Of a stretch of DNA of 64,000 nt, positions 1 through 11,990 are shown piece by piece. Numbering within the stretch: position 1 is the stretch's first letter; every line of letters begins with the position of its first letter. Below the pieces are notes generated by a model that ran no database searches, was not told where the DNA came from, and was given only the letters and a program-made list of their open reading frames with translations. The stretch is from NCBI GenBank assembly GCA_021234155.1, contig JAJEKV010000033.1:7368635-7432634 (forward strand). Reading direction: 5' to 3'. A program made the position numbers and the translations under genes. Source of the DNA: Isoetes taiwanensis (taxonomy: Eukaryota; Streptophyta; Lycopodiopsida; Isoetales; Isoetaceae).

Positions 1-1079
1 TTGCTTTAGGTTTGTGGCCTTGCCCTTCCAAATCCGAGTTTGTTTAGCAGGAAATCCTGCTCTTCATGCCCTTCTGCTATTCGGCCTATCCTCTGCTATT
101 AGCCTAAGTGCGGGAGATCCGGCTCTTCTGCTGTTCGGCTTAGCCCTTTTTGGGTGAAATATTTAGTCCAGGATAACGCCCCTTTTTGCCTATTATAACA
201 TTACTTATTGATAACTATTTTAACTACTTATAATTTATAGCCCCGTTTTGTGTCTATTATAACATTACTTACATATTTGGAATCTCATTCATTTTTTAAG
301 ACATGTAGAGAAATAAGAGTTCCTTGGGATGCGGCTTAGATGTCGTACCCTTTTTTTTTTTTTATCTATTTTTTAACTCTATTTTCTAATGATTGGTGAT
401 CTTGGCTTTCCATTCATTCAATTTACGCCTTTATCAATGGTGGATATCTCTTTGACCATCTTTGCTCATATGTCACTTCTCTTACCCAATTTTTTGGCTT
501 TTCTTTGCCATCTTCCTATTTTTTCCTTGGTGACTATATTAATGGATAGTTCCCTTTTTTGCCGTTTCTTTCTTTGAAAACGATTTACAAGCAATCTATA
601 GTTTCCAACTCAACTTACGTAGCTCATAAGATTTGCTCAAAGTTCTGCCTAATAGATTTCCAATCTTTTAATGTTTTTCTAACCTTTCTTTTGGTAAAAT
701 TATGTTTCGATGATGTTTTTTCCTTCTTTGCTTGCTTAGGATAAATATCCTAGACGGATTGCTTTTTTGTTTTGGTTGACAAGGTTCTATGGAAAGCTCT
801 TTTTATACATTGTTGGATTAACATTTTTCTTTCTCTAAATGTCCTAGGCACTTACCATGCTATGTTTCATTATCTCATGCGCATTTTTGTGCCTAGGATA
901 ATATCCCCTTTTGTAACATCTCCCTAGTAGTAGTCGTTGTTTTTCCTCAATTTATAGTTACCTCTCACCATCGTGCTTTGGAAAGAACCTTTTGTGGTTG
1001 AGTTGCGTTTGCATTTTTTGTAGCTATGGTTGCTTTATAAATTATATTTGTTCGTAATTGTTCTTGTATTTCCGAGACG
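1..1079. other. AT-rich non-coding stretch, no gene
   Basis: I see no convincing coding sequence here; the open frames are short and rich in Phe, Leu and Ser, as expected from pyrimidine-rich DNA. A short phrase (tctattataacattactta, about 190-212 and 251-273) occurs twice. Wording near 60-150 about 'ctgctattcggcc' loosely recalls purine-rich complements near 4,950-5,090, so the stretch may be an outer part of the dispersed family described next. Confidence 0.5.
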
Positions 1080-2420
1080 TGGATGTTATTTCCTTATATT
1101 CTATTTTCTTTGAGTGCGCATTATTTCCTTAAATTATTTATTCCATTATTTTTTCCATGTTTTTCCCCTTCCTCTTGTTTTTTATTTGTTGGGTTTGACC
1201 TTTAAACTACGGTGGATTTCTCTTTGAGCTTTGGAAAACGATGAACCATACTGTATCGAAAACTTTTGTGCCTTTATAAATTTCCATGTGTGTTATGCCA
1301 TGGCAAAGCATCTTAGGCCCAAGATTATTCCATATGTTCTCTTCCTTGTTCAAAACTAACCGTCTTCCTCCTTTGATATGCCAAATTCATGCCATCTAGG
1401 TCCCAAGAAACCCATCACTTTCCTTCTTCTCAGCAGCATCACCGGTCGTACTCAGGGTTGCCCTTAAGGCAAAATCTGTCTAAGCATAATTTAGAAGGTC
1501 GGGCGAATAATAGAGTTGCAAGGTTAGCTATGCTGGCGAATGTTTTCTAGACATGAATGCTTTTTATAGAAATCTAGGCGAATCATGGCCAATATTATTT
1601 TGCTAAGATTTAAGTGTCTTTATTTTTCAAGTGCAATTTCTGTGGTGAGATTTTATTCATCGGCATCTATATTTAATCAAGAACACAAACACATTATAAC
1701 TATAGTTGCATGATGCAATACGACAACTTAACCTTTGCAAATGAGAACGCGGCTTATCCTTGTACATAAAACAAATCTATTAAAAGGGAGGTCTGTAAAA
1801 AATGCTCTCCAGTGCATCCTTAGAAGTATTTGAAACACAATAGCTACAAAAACACCTCTTAAAATTATCATATGTATCCGGATGGATATAGAGAATAGAT
1901 TAGGTTATGAAGAAAGCCTGGAATACTAGGCGATTCTTTAAGAAATCTTCGAGAAGGAGGGTAGAGGATAAGGCGAATCCATAGTTATGACGCTTAGTGG
2001 ATGTGACGAATTTTCAAGTGGAGTGAGATTTGTTTGTAGAAAAGTTGGCTAATTTTATTTTTTTCATCTATACGGGCCCTACTAAACCATAGCATCAAAA
2101 TTTCTCGATACCCTTAAAAAATAGCCTTTTGGCGAACTTTCGTCCTTAAGGGCTACCCTGGTCGTACTAGTCTGTTTATTTGTTAAGTGATTTTCAATTC
2201 ATTCTAGACTCTTTTATTTGCTAGACCCCTTTTTATATAGTGTGGTTCTTACTTTCATTGCTGTTTGAGCTTTCTCTTTCAAGTCATGGACACTGGAGAA
2301 ACTCTTGGAGGAAAACTTTTAGAGCGTAAAGAAAAATCATCTAATGCTTCTCAGCATAATCGCATATTTCAAAGGAGCTTGGCCACTACCCAATACACTT
2401 GATTAACCCTATCTTTTTTT
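1080..2420 (+). repeat. Dispersed repeat family R, copy 1
   Basis: Blocks here recur in the same order at 10,140-10,980. About 1,080-1,440 matches 10,155-10,480 (shared wording around ggtggatttctctttgagc), 2,160-2,290 matches 10,495-10,595, and 2,335-2,400 matches 10,910-10,980 (shared ttggccactacccaatacac). The segment 1,440-2,155 has no counterpart in the second copy, so one copy gained or lost about 700 bp. No protein is encoded. It is probably part of a large non-coding transposon or LTR, but I could not find its termini. The empty SINE site corresponding to 10,595-10,830 lies here near 2,279. Confidence 0.65.
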
Positions 2421-2596
2421 CTTCCACTTTACTTGAGCGTTCAAAGTACAATAGCATAGTACAATAGCATAGTAGTAAAGACGATTGGCTAGAAAGATAG
2501 AAAGCCAAAATAAACCCCGGAAGTAGACAATTACCGAGGGTTTCAATAAGAAATGAGATAAGCCACAATGGATTTCAAAGTTAGAGATTTATCAAC

Positions 2597-2634
2597 TGGA
2601 ATAAAAACCCCGCCCTTTTGGGTTTTCGAGGAAA
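2597..2634. repeat. Palindromic C/G block shared with the DIRS-like element
   Basis: The sequence around aaaaccccgccc, followed by gggttttcgaggaaaacc, is the reverse complement, almost base for base, of 56,436-56,475 near the right end of the DIRS-like insertion 54 kb away. The block can fold as a short stem (AAAACCC/GGGTTTT). The flanks show no further similarity by eye. Confidence 0.6.
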
Positions 2635-2639
2635 ACCAT

Positions 2640-4095
2640 GGAGATAAATAACCGACTGAAAGTCAAACAAGTGCATCATCCAACCATCATTGACAATAAT
2701 CCCCGTGCATGTGCATCTGCAGTCTTCACATAACAATTGCAAACTCCAAATGGCCATGGAAGCTTGACAGAGTGCGAAGCTGTTGAAAATTCATCCATAG
2801 TTATGAAGCCACGACACCACCTCGAATGCGGCATGAAGATGTCCATAGTCATGAAGCCATGGCCGATCGAATTCAAATGCGACTTGAATAGATCTACAAG
2901 AACAAAGAACCTGAAACTGAAACACATTAAGCAACCATTAATCATGTCAAAGTCCATAAACAAGCATACGAGAAAATATTTTCAGTTCAATATGAAGCAA
3001 GAACTGAGCAAGCCACCCATATAAAATGAGCATAAGCGAAGGGACGAGGAAGAACATCCGCCTAGCCAGGAAAGACATCTGCGAACTAGTACGGGGAAGA
3101 ACATCCGTCCAAACAACTCAACTCAGAAAATGGAGCGGGGAAGAACATCACGAAAGATATCAAATGCAACTAAAGCAAGGAAGAACATCCGCCCATAGAT
3201 TACAAATGAAGAAAACATAAACAAATAAGGTGAGGAAAAAAGACCACACATTCCAAGTATATTGCGAAAGGGCATGGGAGGGTGGGAAAGTAGGAAGACA
3301 AAACACAAAAAGATGGAACGCTCAAGAGGAAGGCCGATGATGAAAACCTAGAACTGATGAGATATATAGCCTGTGAAAAAGATCTGATGGAAAAAATAGG
3401 CGTTCCAAAAAAAAAAAGGACCGTCTTCTCCAAGAATGATGGTTCTATGTTGCCATAGAACCATTGCATTCTTGGGAAGACTCTTCTAGCAAAACAACAA
3501 CAACATATGGCCGAAAGAAGAGGAACACTCCACTTTAAACCCTAGGTGTAATGGTAGATGGCAAGAAAGTCTAGCAAGAAAGAAAAGATGAGATGCAAGA
3601 CAAGACAATAGGAGAAAAAGAAGTCAACAAACATCAAGAAAGAAAAAAGGGAAAGAGAATGAAAATTAAATCCTTTTGAGACAACAAGCTACGTCAAATT
3701 GAATAAGAGGGAAAGAAGCTCAAAGCATTTTAGATGCAAAGAAATTAAAGCAAGACCCATGAAATTTGAGCACTACGCAGCCCCAAGCAACGTTGTAGCC
3801 AAGGGGAATATATATAGAAAAGATTGGGTTAATCAAGTGTATCGGGTAGTGGCCAAGTTCATTTGAAATATGCGATTACCCTGAGAAGCATTAAATAACT
3901 TTGTAACTTTGGAGACCAACCAATCAAATAAATAATAGTATAAGAACAATCCTAAATATACGTGACCCATGTAAAGATGTCTAAGAGAAAATAAAAGTAA
4001 AGACGTAGAAGAATATTGCCTAGGATGTTGGAGCGGACGAAGTTGTAGAATAATGGAAAAAGCAAGAAAATATCCAGTCTCTAAATTCAAATCCC
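2640..4095 (-). repeat. Dispersed repeat family R, inverted copy
   Basis: Reverse complement of the plus-strand sequence at about 10,910-11,990. The block 3,830-3,900 mirrors 10,915-10,985, 3,410-3,515 mirrors 11,298-11,400 (the 'atggttctatg...catagaacca' hairpin), and 3,230-3,330 mirrors 11,470-11,570. Between 3,043 and 3,195 the motif ggaagaacatccgcc recurs with irregular spacing; its complement recurs at 11,610-11,765. The strand is strongly purine-rich. Nothing resembling a protein domain is visible in the frames. Confidence 0.65.
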
Positions 4096-4361
4096 ACCTT
4101 AGCTATGGTCCGACTAAAAGGGGCTTAATATGTGATAAATTCTAGATTACCATGAAAACGAAAATTGGAAGATGTGATGCGAGAGTGATATTGTTAAATT
4201 GAGGTTATGAACAAACAAGTTATGAGTCGAGAAAAACTACAGCCACTTGAGGTAATAAACAAAAAAGTTATAAGGCTTGAAAAGAATAGAGCTAAGGATG
4301 ATAATGTGGCATCAAGATGGTAGAGTCGGAGCCAGAATGACAGGAACCTTAGAGTGACAGG

Positions 4362-4466
4362 TACCTATATAATCTAAGGCAACTAGGCAAGAAAGATATC
4401 ACGAAAGAGCAAGTACCTATGAAATCTAAGGCAACTAAGCAAGAAAGCTATCAGGAAAGAGACGAG
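4362..4466. repeat. Tandem duplication, 52-bp unit x2
   Basis: Two adjacent units starting at 4,362 and 4,414 share 'tacctat.aaatctaaggcaact' wording with a few substitutions. They lie in non-coding sequence. Confidence 0.75.
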
Positions 4467-6055
4467 TCCGTAAGAATAATACTTTGGTTCAAGTGACCAC
4501 GGTAAAAAATTGTAGCCAACAAGAATAATACAAATATACCTATTGAACTTGGAAAGATTGCCTAGAAAAAACCATGGCATGGGGCTAATGTCAATGGTGA
4601 ATTAAAGCATTGAATAATCATCGTAAAGGAGAAGGAAAGAACGGACCATTACCTAGTTGGGACGAAGACCATAAAGAACTATGAGAGTTGGATAAAAAAA
4701 AAAAAAAAAATAGCAAGGTTTAAAGTTAAGATGGTTGCCAAACAAGATATTTATGCAAGAAAAAAGGCGCACGATTGAACTCCAGAAAAAGCAAACGCTG
4801 TAAATTTTTGCTTCAACACTGGATTTAGGGTCTTCTGGCGGCACTGAGGCTGGAGTCGGAATCGGAACTAAGCCATACGGCCTAGTCTTAAATCCAAAAT
4901 AGGGCTAACCCTAAAGAAAGAGCCGAAAGAGTGGAACTGCCTGCCCAGTTGCCGATTTGATCAGAAAGAAGCCGGATATGCAGGGATCAGGAGCGATTGC
5001 TCAGGTTGAGGCCGGTTAAGCATTTAGAAATAGCACAGGATCAGGTTCGATTGCTCAGGTTGAGGCCGGATAAGCAGGGTTAGAAATAGCACACAGTCGG
5101 ATCTTCAAGACTAAGACCGCACAAGGCCAGAATACCGAGCAAGAATGACAGGTACAAGAAAAATCTACCCACTTAATTATGGATTACTGGAAGAATGTTT
5201 CAAAGAAAACGAGCAGGCTAAACAAAAAGAGAACTGGCTGGGTTCTTGGAACAATCAGAGCAGCAAAGGAAATTCAAATTATTTCCAATAAGTATGAGAA
5301 ATGGATTTTTGGAGCAGCGATTGTGTAAAGGTAAATTGTTCAATCCAGAACTCGAGATTTGGTTTTCAAACACAGCATACTCAAATTCTTGTGCTGGAAG
5401 CCTCTGGCATCTAGAAGCCCGCTGCCAAATTCATAGCTCCCCTCCTTTATCAACAAGAAAGATCTGTAGAGACATTGTAGAAAAAAGGCAGAGGAGAAAA
5501 ATTGGGAATTTTGGCAACCGAAAGCCCACAAATCGAAACCCCAAACTTATTTCAATTGGGCAAAAGGCTTCTCATATCCCGACAATGCTAATGTATCTGT
5601 AAGCAGAACAGGCAATAATAGGCAACAAGAGCCTGGCGGACAAGAGCAGAGTCCAATGATGCACTATATTTTTGTATCCTGTAGAGACCAGCTAATTGGG
5701 CAAAAAGGTCTTTAGATCTCTGATTTTTTACAATAAGTTCAAGAAAAGAACGAGAGGTTTTCTAAGAAGACACAAGTAGTGATTTCTTAGCTCGAGCCAT
5801 AAAAAAGTAATCATAGCTATTTTGAAGCTTGAAGAGCACACAAAAACTGTCGGTTCAATAGCAAAAAAGAAGAAACTTCTTCAGATATAGGCGAAAAAAG
5901 CAAAAACAAACTTTCACAAGAAACTCTTTGAGATTTTCCTTTTCAAAATCTACATTCAAGTTAAACTACATTCAATTCTAAAAGCTAAGCAAACTATCAC
6001 AACTAGAAATTCAAGCAAGTAGCCTATAAACAAAGAGAAAAGTAGGAAGACAGAG
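4467..6055. other. Non-coding stretch, no gene
   Basis: No domain or family is recognisable. It contains a poly-A run at about 4,693-4,710. A tandem duplication of about 55 bp at 4,985-5,038 and 5,039-5,094 shares gattgctcaggttgaggccg. The longest open frame, 5,246-5,602 (118 codons), has no recognisable composition or motif and is probably chance. Confidence 0.5.
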
Positions 6056-6123
6056 AAAAGTAGGAAGACAAAACACAAAAAGATGGAACGCTCTATCTTT
6101 TTGTGTTTTGCCTTCCTACTTTT
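6056..6123. repeat. Near-perfect 29-bp inverted repeat (hairpin)
   Basis: Arms 6,056-6,084 and 6,095-6,123 are reverse complements with one mismatch and a 10-base loop. Each arm is also a fragment of family R: the left arm matches 3,293-3,325 and the right arm matches 11,490-11,520. The hairpin therefore marks a head-to-head junction between oppositely oriented family R sequences rather than a stand-alone structure. Confidence 0.85.
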
Positions 6124-9100
6124 CACTACTCTCTATGCTACTTGGCTTAATTATCTAGTTGTGGTTAGGTTGCTAAATTCTTAAGAACTCAAGTGTGCTT
6201 TTTTATGTTGTAGGTGGTGTGTAATGTTAGATTCACATGGCTGTTTAGGTAAAAGATTGCTCTATTCTTTCTCGTGTGAGTCTTATAAGTTTACTTTGTT
6301 GTTGACGATTCTTGTGGGCTTTACTGCAATCATAGCAATCATATCGGAGTGTTTTAACTAATTGTTTTTTGCTTTTAGGAACCGTTGGGTTCTTGCCTTG
6401 GTACTTGTTTCTAAGAAATCTCTTTGTTCTTTGAATCTTTGTGCTCTTCTCTTCTCCGAATCTTGATACTTGTTTAAAAGATTCTTTCTTCTTCTCTCAA
6501 TCATTTTTTCCGCTTATTATAACCAGATCAGGATGACGGGCTCTTTGTATTTGTTCCAATCCAAGAAAACTTTCTCTTCTTCACTTGGACCGATGCTCAC
6601 GGTTGTTTTGTTGTCTTTAGTTGCTTTAGTTTTCTCTGGATAAAGCTTGGCTCTTCATCTTCTGAGCCAAATGCTCGTCAAAATTGTTTACCCCTTTTGT
6701 TCTGGATCCCAGCTCCTTTACATAGTTATAAAGGGAAAAGGTCTATTTTCCCAGAATATTTCCAGCGACCCTATTTTATTTGAGCAGAACCTATTCTTTT
6801 CAGATCATTCAGATTGTTGGATTGTGATGCGGCTTTATCAGAGCCTATCCAGCCTAAGTTAAGCCTTGCAGCCTATTTCCAAACTCCTGAGATGGGATTT
6901 GGTTGTATCATTCTGTCTTGACCCTTGCCTTATATTTTGGCCTCATGTTTTTTCCCTATCTGTTCTGTCACTGCCTCTCTGTAGAAGGCTTATGCCACTG
7001 CTTCTCTGTAGAAAGCAATCCAGACTATTCAATCGGCAGTGGCTGATTTGTTTGCAGCAGCTAATCCGCTGCACTCTGCTGATTTAGTCATACGATACGG
7101 CCTGCCTGGCTGTAAAATTTCGGCATGAGCATTGTAGCTTGATTCCAAAACCACCAAAAGCTTTGCCGTTTTTGCTTTATGCCGTTATGCCATAACTGAA
7201 TATTAAGTATTTTCTCCCACTTAAATCAACGAACGTCCCTTGAGCATTTCGTTGGGGCTCCAATGATCCAGTTTCGAATTTGTCTTACATACTGTAATTT
7301 ATTCTAGTTTGAAGTTGCTCCGTGCCCACAATTTTATTCTAAAACTAGATGTAAAACGAAGATTCGATTTTGACAATAGACTTATCCTAGTTTGAAGTTG
7401 CCCTGTGCCCATAATTTTATTCTAGACTAGACTACCATAAACTATGGTTTAATTTTAGTTTGAAGTTGATGTTCCTGTACTCATAACACTCATAATGTTT
7501 TTTCCTTAACTACAGTTTTTATTCTTGTTTAACTACAATTTTTATTCTTGTTCAAGGTTGTAAAATTGTAGTTTATGTTCCTGAACTCAATAGCGTTTTC
7601 GCTCGAAGACCTTTGCTCCAAGACCATAGTTTTCATTCTAGTCCTTTGCAAGCATCCTCGCCTGCCTTGATCCTTGTAGATTCTCCCATATACACTTCTA
7701 TAGCTCGTATAATCATCTTTTTATCATTGAATTGAGTGGGATATTGTTATTTCTTCTTACAGTTTTTCTTGAGCATTTATTTATCCTTATATGAATCTGT
7801 ATATGATCTCATTCATGTCTTTTGATGTCTATAAACCATAGGGCCAAGGTTGCACTTTAGTATCTTATTGTTGCATTGGCAACTTTGAGTTATTCAAGAT
7901 GTCCTGTTGCTTATAAAGTTATTCAAGATATCATGTGGCTTCATCTTCCATCTGCTTTACCTCCAACTCAAACTTCTCGCTTGACTCATTATAGACCTTG
8001 CATCTTTCTTCTAAATTGGATTTGTTGGTTTCCAAACTCTAGCTCCGAGTGCTTCAAGTTCATTCCTTATATCATTGTTCTTATTAACAAGTTCAAAAGC
8101 ATGGATTCCCAACTCTGCATTTTCGAACCTGTATGTTTCCTTCTCCTCCATGCAGCAAATTAGGTGTTAGTATACCTGTGTTTTAAGGTCATCTGGCCCC
8201 AGTTTTGCTTGTAGAATTTGCAATATCATATGCCTCCATTAAGGAAAGTGCAATTGCTATTGCATGATAACTAGCTGTAATCTGGAAGGTTCATCATATT
8301 TGTCAATATTACAAGAAGTTGTTGGACATGTATTGCTCGTATGGAATACATGTCCCTATTTGTCAATATTACAAGAAGTTGTTGGACATGTATTGCTCGT
8401 TTGGAATACATGTCCCTTTTTGCTCTGCGCATGCATTATGTCTCATCACCTATTGCATATTTGAGAATAACCTCTTGCCAAACTCTAATTTTTTCTCTGT
8501 AAATATTCCAAATCTCCGACTATCATTTTTGGATCTAGATTCCTCTTCTTTCTCTGCGCTCTTGCACTATAGACTTCAAAGAAGGTATTCTTTGTGCATG
8601 CAACTTCTTCTTCATGATCATGCAGGATTAGTAGATTTAGGAATTGATAATTGAACTTTGCTTCACTACATCACCTTCATTCCAGCACCTTATGATCATT
8701 TTCTGCTCTCCAAACTTGGTTCTTTGTGTCTCGGCTTCAATATATTCTTGACTATCCCTCTATGAAACATTCCTACATTTACAGGGGCATTGAGAGTCTC
8801 TTCTTCGATCTGGAACATCAATATTTTACTCTTGTCATATATTAGACTATGTATTCTTGATTTGCGGCATGTATCTTGAACCCTCCCTTGGTCTTGACAT
8901 CTCGTCTCACTTCTTGTTCAGCAGCCACAATTTGGTCCATCTGCAATTTGGTCTTCCACAAATTCTCTCTGGATTGCTCTGATTGTGCCGGCACTGTCTT
9001 TTATGTTCACTCTGAGGCAAATTCTCTTCGTAGTTTTCTCTGAGGCAAATGCTCTTCGTAGTTTTCCTTGAGGCAAATGCTTCTGCAACTATAATTTCCG

Positions 9101-10139
9101 CGGCATTTTTTGACTTTGCAACCTTCTCTTGTACCATTGACACCATATGCATCTTATTGGATCCATCATGCGATATGTTTTTCGCTTCGCAGAAATGTTT
9201 TTGGCTTCGCAGAAATGTTTCTCTGCTCTCTCACTGCACCTGAATCAATTTCTTCTTTAATAGGGTGGTTTTTTGTGCATTCTTTTGTGCTTTATCTTCC
9301 TATTTCCTTCTTCTAGCTATGTGTAGATTATTTGCTAAGTTCTCTAGCTATGGTCAGAATCATTAATACCTTAAGTTACTTCTCTTGTCAATCTCAGACA
9401 GCCTAGTGCGTAAGTAGATTTAAATCTTAAATGGGTAAAGAATGTCTATCTAGTCTTTAACACTTTGCATGTTTTCTGTCTTGCTTGCTTTAGAATTGCT
9501 TGTAGAATTGCTCTATGTTTCAGAGCTTTTAAACCTCACGTGTTAACCGACGAAGCTATGTCGTTATTGCAATACATATTTTGACCTGTCTTGTTCATTT
9601 ATATTATATCATACTAATTTATTTTTGTCATTCTAATGTCTCTTTAGTTTTCTAGTTGGAACCTGGTTTGTTAACCTAGAAACCCACTTTGGACTTGTTG
9701 GGAACTTTAGTTTTATTCTGGTTCAAAGTTATCTGAGACCATAGTTTTATTCTAGACTAGATGTCAAACCATAATTCATATTATCTCTCCTAACGTTTGG
9801 CTCCAAGGGCATAGTTTTATTCTAAAAATTTTATCTCTAAAACCATAGTTTTATTCTAGGTGTTTTTAGAATTTTAACTGTAGACATTTCATAATTTTTT
9901 CCATGAACCATACCCCATTCATAGAGTTCTAAACAAGTATCTCAGGATTACATGGTTGGACCTTAGGTTGTTATCTCATCGACTCAATTCGAACTTGCTC
10001 ATGACCATATTTTATATTTTGTTCTAATTGACTCAAGTTAGAATTTGCCCAAAGCCATATTTCATATCTTTTTAGGTTTGGTTTCATTGGGTTTAATATT
10101 TGCTAATATGTTGAAAATACCTTTGCTCGAATTTGAAGA
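6124..10139. other. 4-kb AT-rich non-coding stretch with short tandem repeats
   Basis: No gene is recognised. Visible structure: an exact-length 60-bp tandem duplication at 8,297-8,356 and 8,357-8,416, each unit containing an 11-bp palindrome (ggacatgtatt/aatacatgtcc); three 28-bp units at about 9,011-9,085 (gaggcaaatgctcttcgtag); a 21-bp doublet at 9,181-9,222 (cttcgcagaaatgttt); and scattered degenerate repeats of catagttttattctag at 7,300-7,640 and 9,700-9,870. Short open frames here have no recognisable domain. Confidence 0.55.
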
Positions 10140-11990
10140 CACGCACGTTATTTTCCTTAAATTCTATTTTCCCTAAGTGCGCATTATTTTTCCATGTTTT
10201 TTCCCTTGCATCTTGTTTTTTATTGTTGGGTTTGGCCTTTTAAACAATGGTGGATTTCTCTTTGAGCTTTGGAATATGTTGTTGAATCGTACTATCAAAA
10301 ATTTTTGTGCCTTTATAAATTTCCATATGTGTTATGCCATGGCAAAGCATCTTAGACTCAATATTTTCACATATATTCTCTTCCTTGTTCAATACTAACC
10401 GTCTTCCTCCTTTGATATGCCAAATTCATGCCATCTAGACCCCATTAACCCCATCGCTTTCCTTCTTCTCTGCAGCATAGCCAGTTGTACTAGTCTTTTT
10501 TCATTAGGTGATTTTCAATTCGTTCCAGACTCTTTTATTTGCTAGATCCCTTTTTACATAGTGTGGTTCTTACCATTGCTGTTTGAGCTTTCTCTTTACA
10601 TTGCGTCTGGGTGTTTGGTCTAGTGGTAACACACTAGTTCTTGCAACTATAGGTCTCGAGTTCGAGACTGCCCAGAATCGCACTATGAACTGTTGGGTGT
10701 CAAAACCCACAGACGCAATGTAAAGTGGTTGGGGGCAGGGCCCAACTGAGCAATGTAGTGTGGTGTGTGGTCACATGTGCAGTTGGATGCTGCCTAGTGG
10801 CGTGACGTTAAAATATTATCTATCTATCTTTCAAGTTATGGACAATGCTGGAAAAACTCTTGGAGAACTTTTAGAGCATGGAGGAGAACTTTTAGAGTAT
10901 AAAGGAAAATCTTCTGATGTTTCTCAGCATAATCGTATACTTCAAATGAACTTGGCCACTACCCAATACACTTGATTAACCTTATCTTTTCTATATATTT
11001 CTCCTTTGATTTTAACATTGCTCGGGTCTGCATAGTGCTCAGATTTCATGGGACTTGCTTTAACTTCTTTGCATTTAAAACACTTTGAGCTTCTTTCCCT
11101 CTTATTCATTTTGACGTAGCATGTTGTCTCAAAAAGATTTATTTTTCATTCTCTCCTTTTTTCTTTCTTGATGTTTGTTGACTTCTTTTTCTCCTATTGT
11201 CTTGTTTTGCATCTCATCTTTTCTTTTCTCACTAGATTTTCCTGCCATCTACCATTGCACCTAGGGTTTATGAGGTGGAGTGTTCCTCTTCTTTCGGCCA
11301 TATGTTGTTGTTGTTTTTGCTAGAGGAGTCTTCCCAAGAATGCAATGGTTCTATGGCAACATAGAACCATCATTCTTGGAGAAGACGGGCCCTTTTTTGG
11401 AACGTCTATTTTTTCCATAAGATCTTTTTTACATATTATATATCTCATCAGTTCTAGGTTTTCATCATCGGCCTTCCTCTTGAGCGTTCCATCTTTTTGT
11501 GTTTTGCCTTCCTACTTTCCCACCCTCCCATGCCCTTTTGCGATATACTTGGAATGTGTGGTCTTTTTTCCTCACTTCATTTGTTTATGTTTCCTTCATT
11601 TGTAATTTACGGACGGATGTTCTTCCCTGCCTTAGTTGCATTTGATATCTTTCTTCTAGGCAGATGTTCTTCCCCGCCTTGTTTTTCTGTATTGAGTTAT
11701 TTGGACGGATGTTCTTCCCCGCACTAGTTTGTGTCATTCCTGGCTAGGCGGATGTTCTTCCTCGTCCTTTCGCTTATGCTCATTCTATATGGGTAGCTTG
11801 CTCAGTTCTTGCTTCAGATTGAACTGGAAATATTTTCTCGTATGCATGTTATAGACTTAGACATGACTAATGGTTCCTTAACAGGTTTCAGTTTCAAGTT
11901 TTTGTTCTTTCAGATCTATTCAAGTCGCATTTGAATTCGGTCATGGCTTCATGACTATGCCATATGTTGTTGTTGTTTTGCTAGAAGAGT
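10140..11990 (+). repeat. Dispersed repeat family R, copy 3 (interrupted by a SINE)
   Basis: Homologous to copy 1 (1,080-2,420) up to about 10,980 and to the inverted copy (2,640-4,095) from about 10,910 to 11,990. It contains a hairpin-like atggttctatgg/catagaaccat at 11,344-11,372. The motif cggatgttcttcc repeats at irregular 40-60 bp intervals over 11,608-11,765. The phrase catatgttgttgttg...agagtcttcccaagaa occurs twice, at about 11,299 and 11,960. Pyrimidine-rich and without coding potential. Confidence 0.65.
10595..10830 (+). mobile_element. tRNA-derived SINE with intact pol III boxes
   Basis: The head has an A-box-like element ttggtctagtgg (10,615-10,626) and a B box gagttcgagac (10,658-10,668), spaced as in a tRNA, with a residual acceptor stem (ctggg/cccag). 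A tRNA-unrelated body follows, then an (atct)n tail ending at 10,830. Copy 1 of the host repeat near 2,279 runs straight through the insertion point (ctttctctttcaag), so both boundaries are visible. A perfect 15-bp inverted repeat (10,595-10,609 and 10,710-10,724) brackets the tRNA-like part. It is not a functional tRNA gene, because the cloverleaf is imperfect and it sits in a longer tailed unit. Confidence 0.85.

Noticed and set aside
5246-5602. 118-codon frame as a hypothetical gene
   Set aside because: No motif, no homologous frame in related repeats, and it sits in a non-coding repeat zone.
10610-10680. tRNA gene
   Set aside because: The A and B boxes are good but the anticodon arm and acceptor stem are imperfect. 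The unit has a body, a tail and an empty site, which makes it a SINE.
11608-11765. Regularly recurring ggcggatgttcttcc phrases that could be mistaken for a CRISPR array
   Set aside because: Spacing and repeats are irregular, spacers are themselves related between copies, and the setting is plant nuclear DNA.
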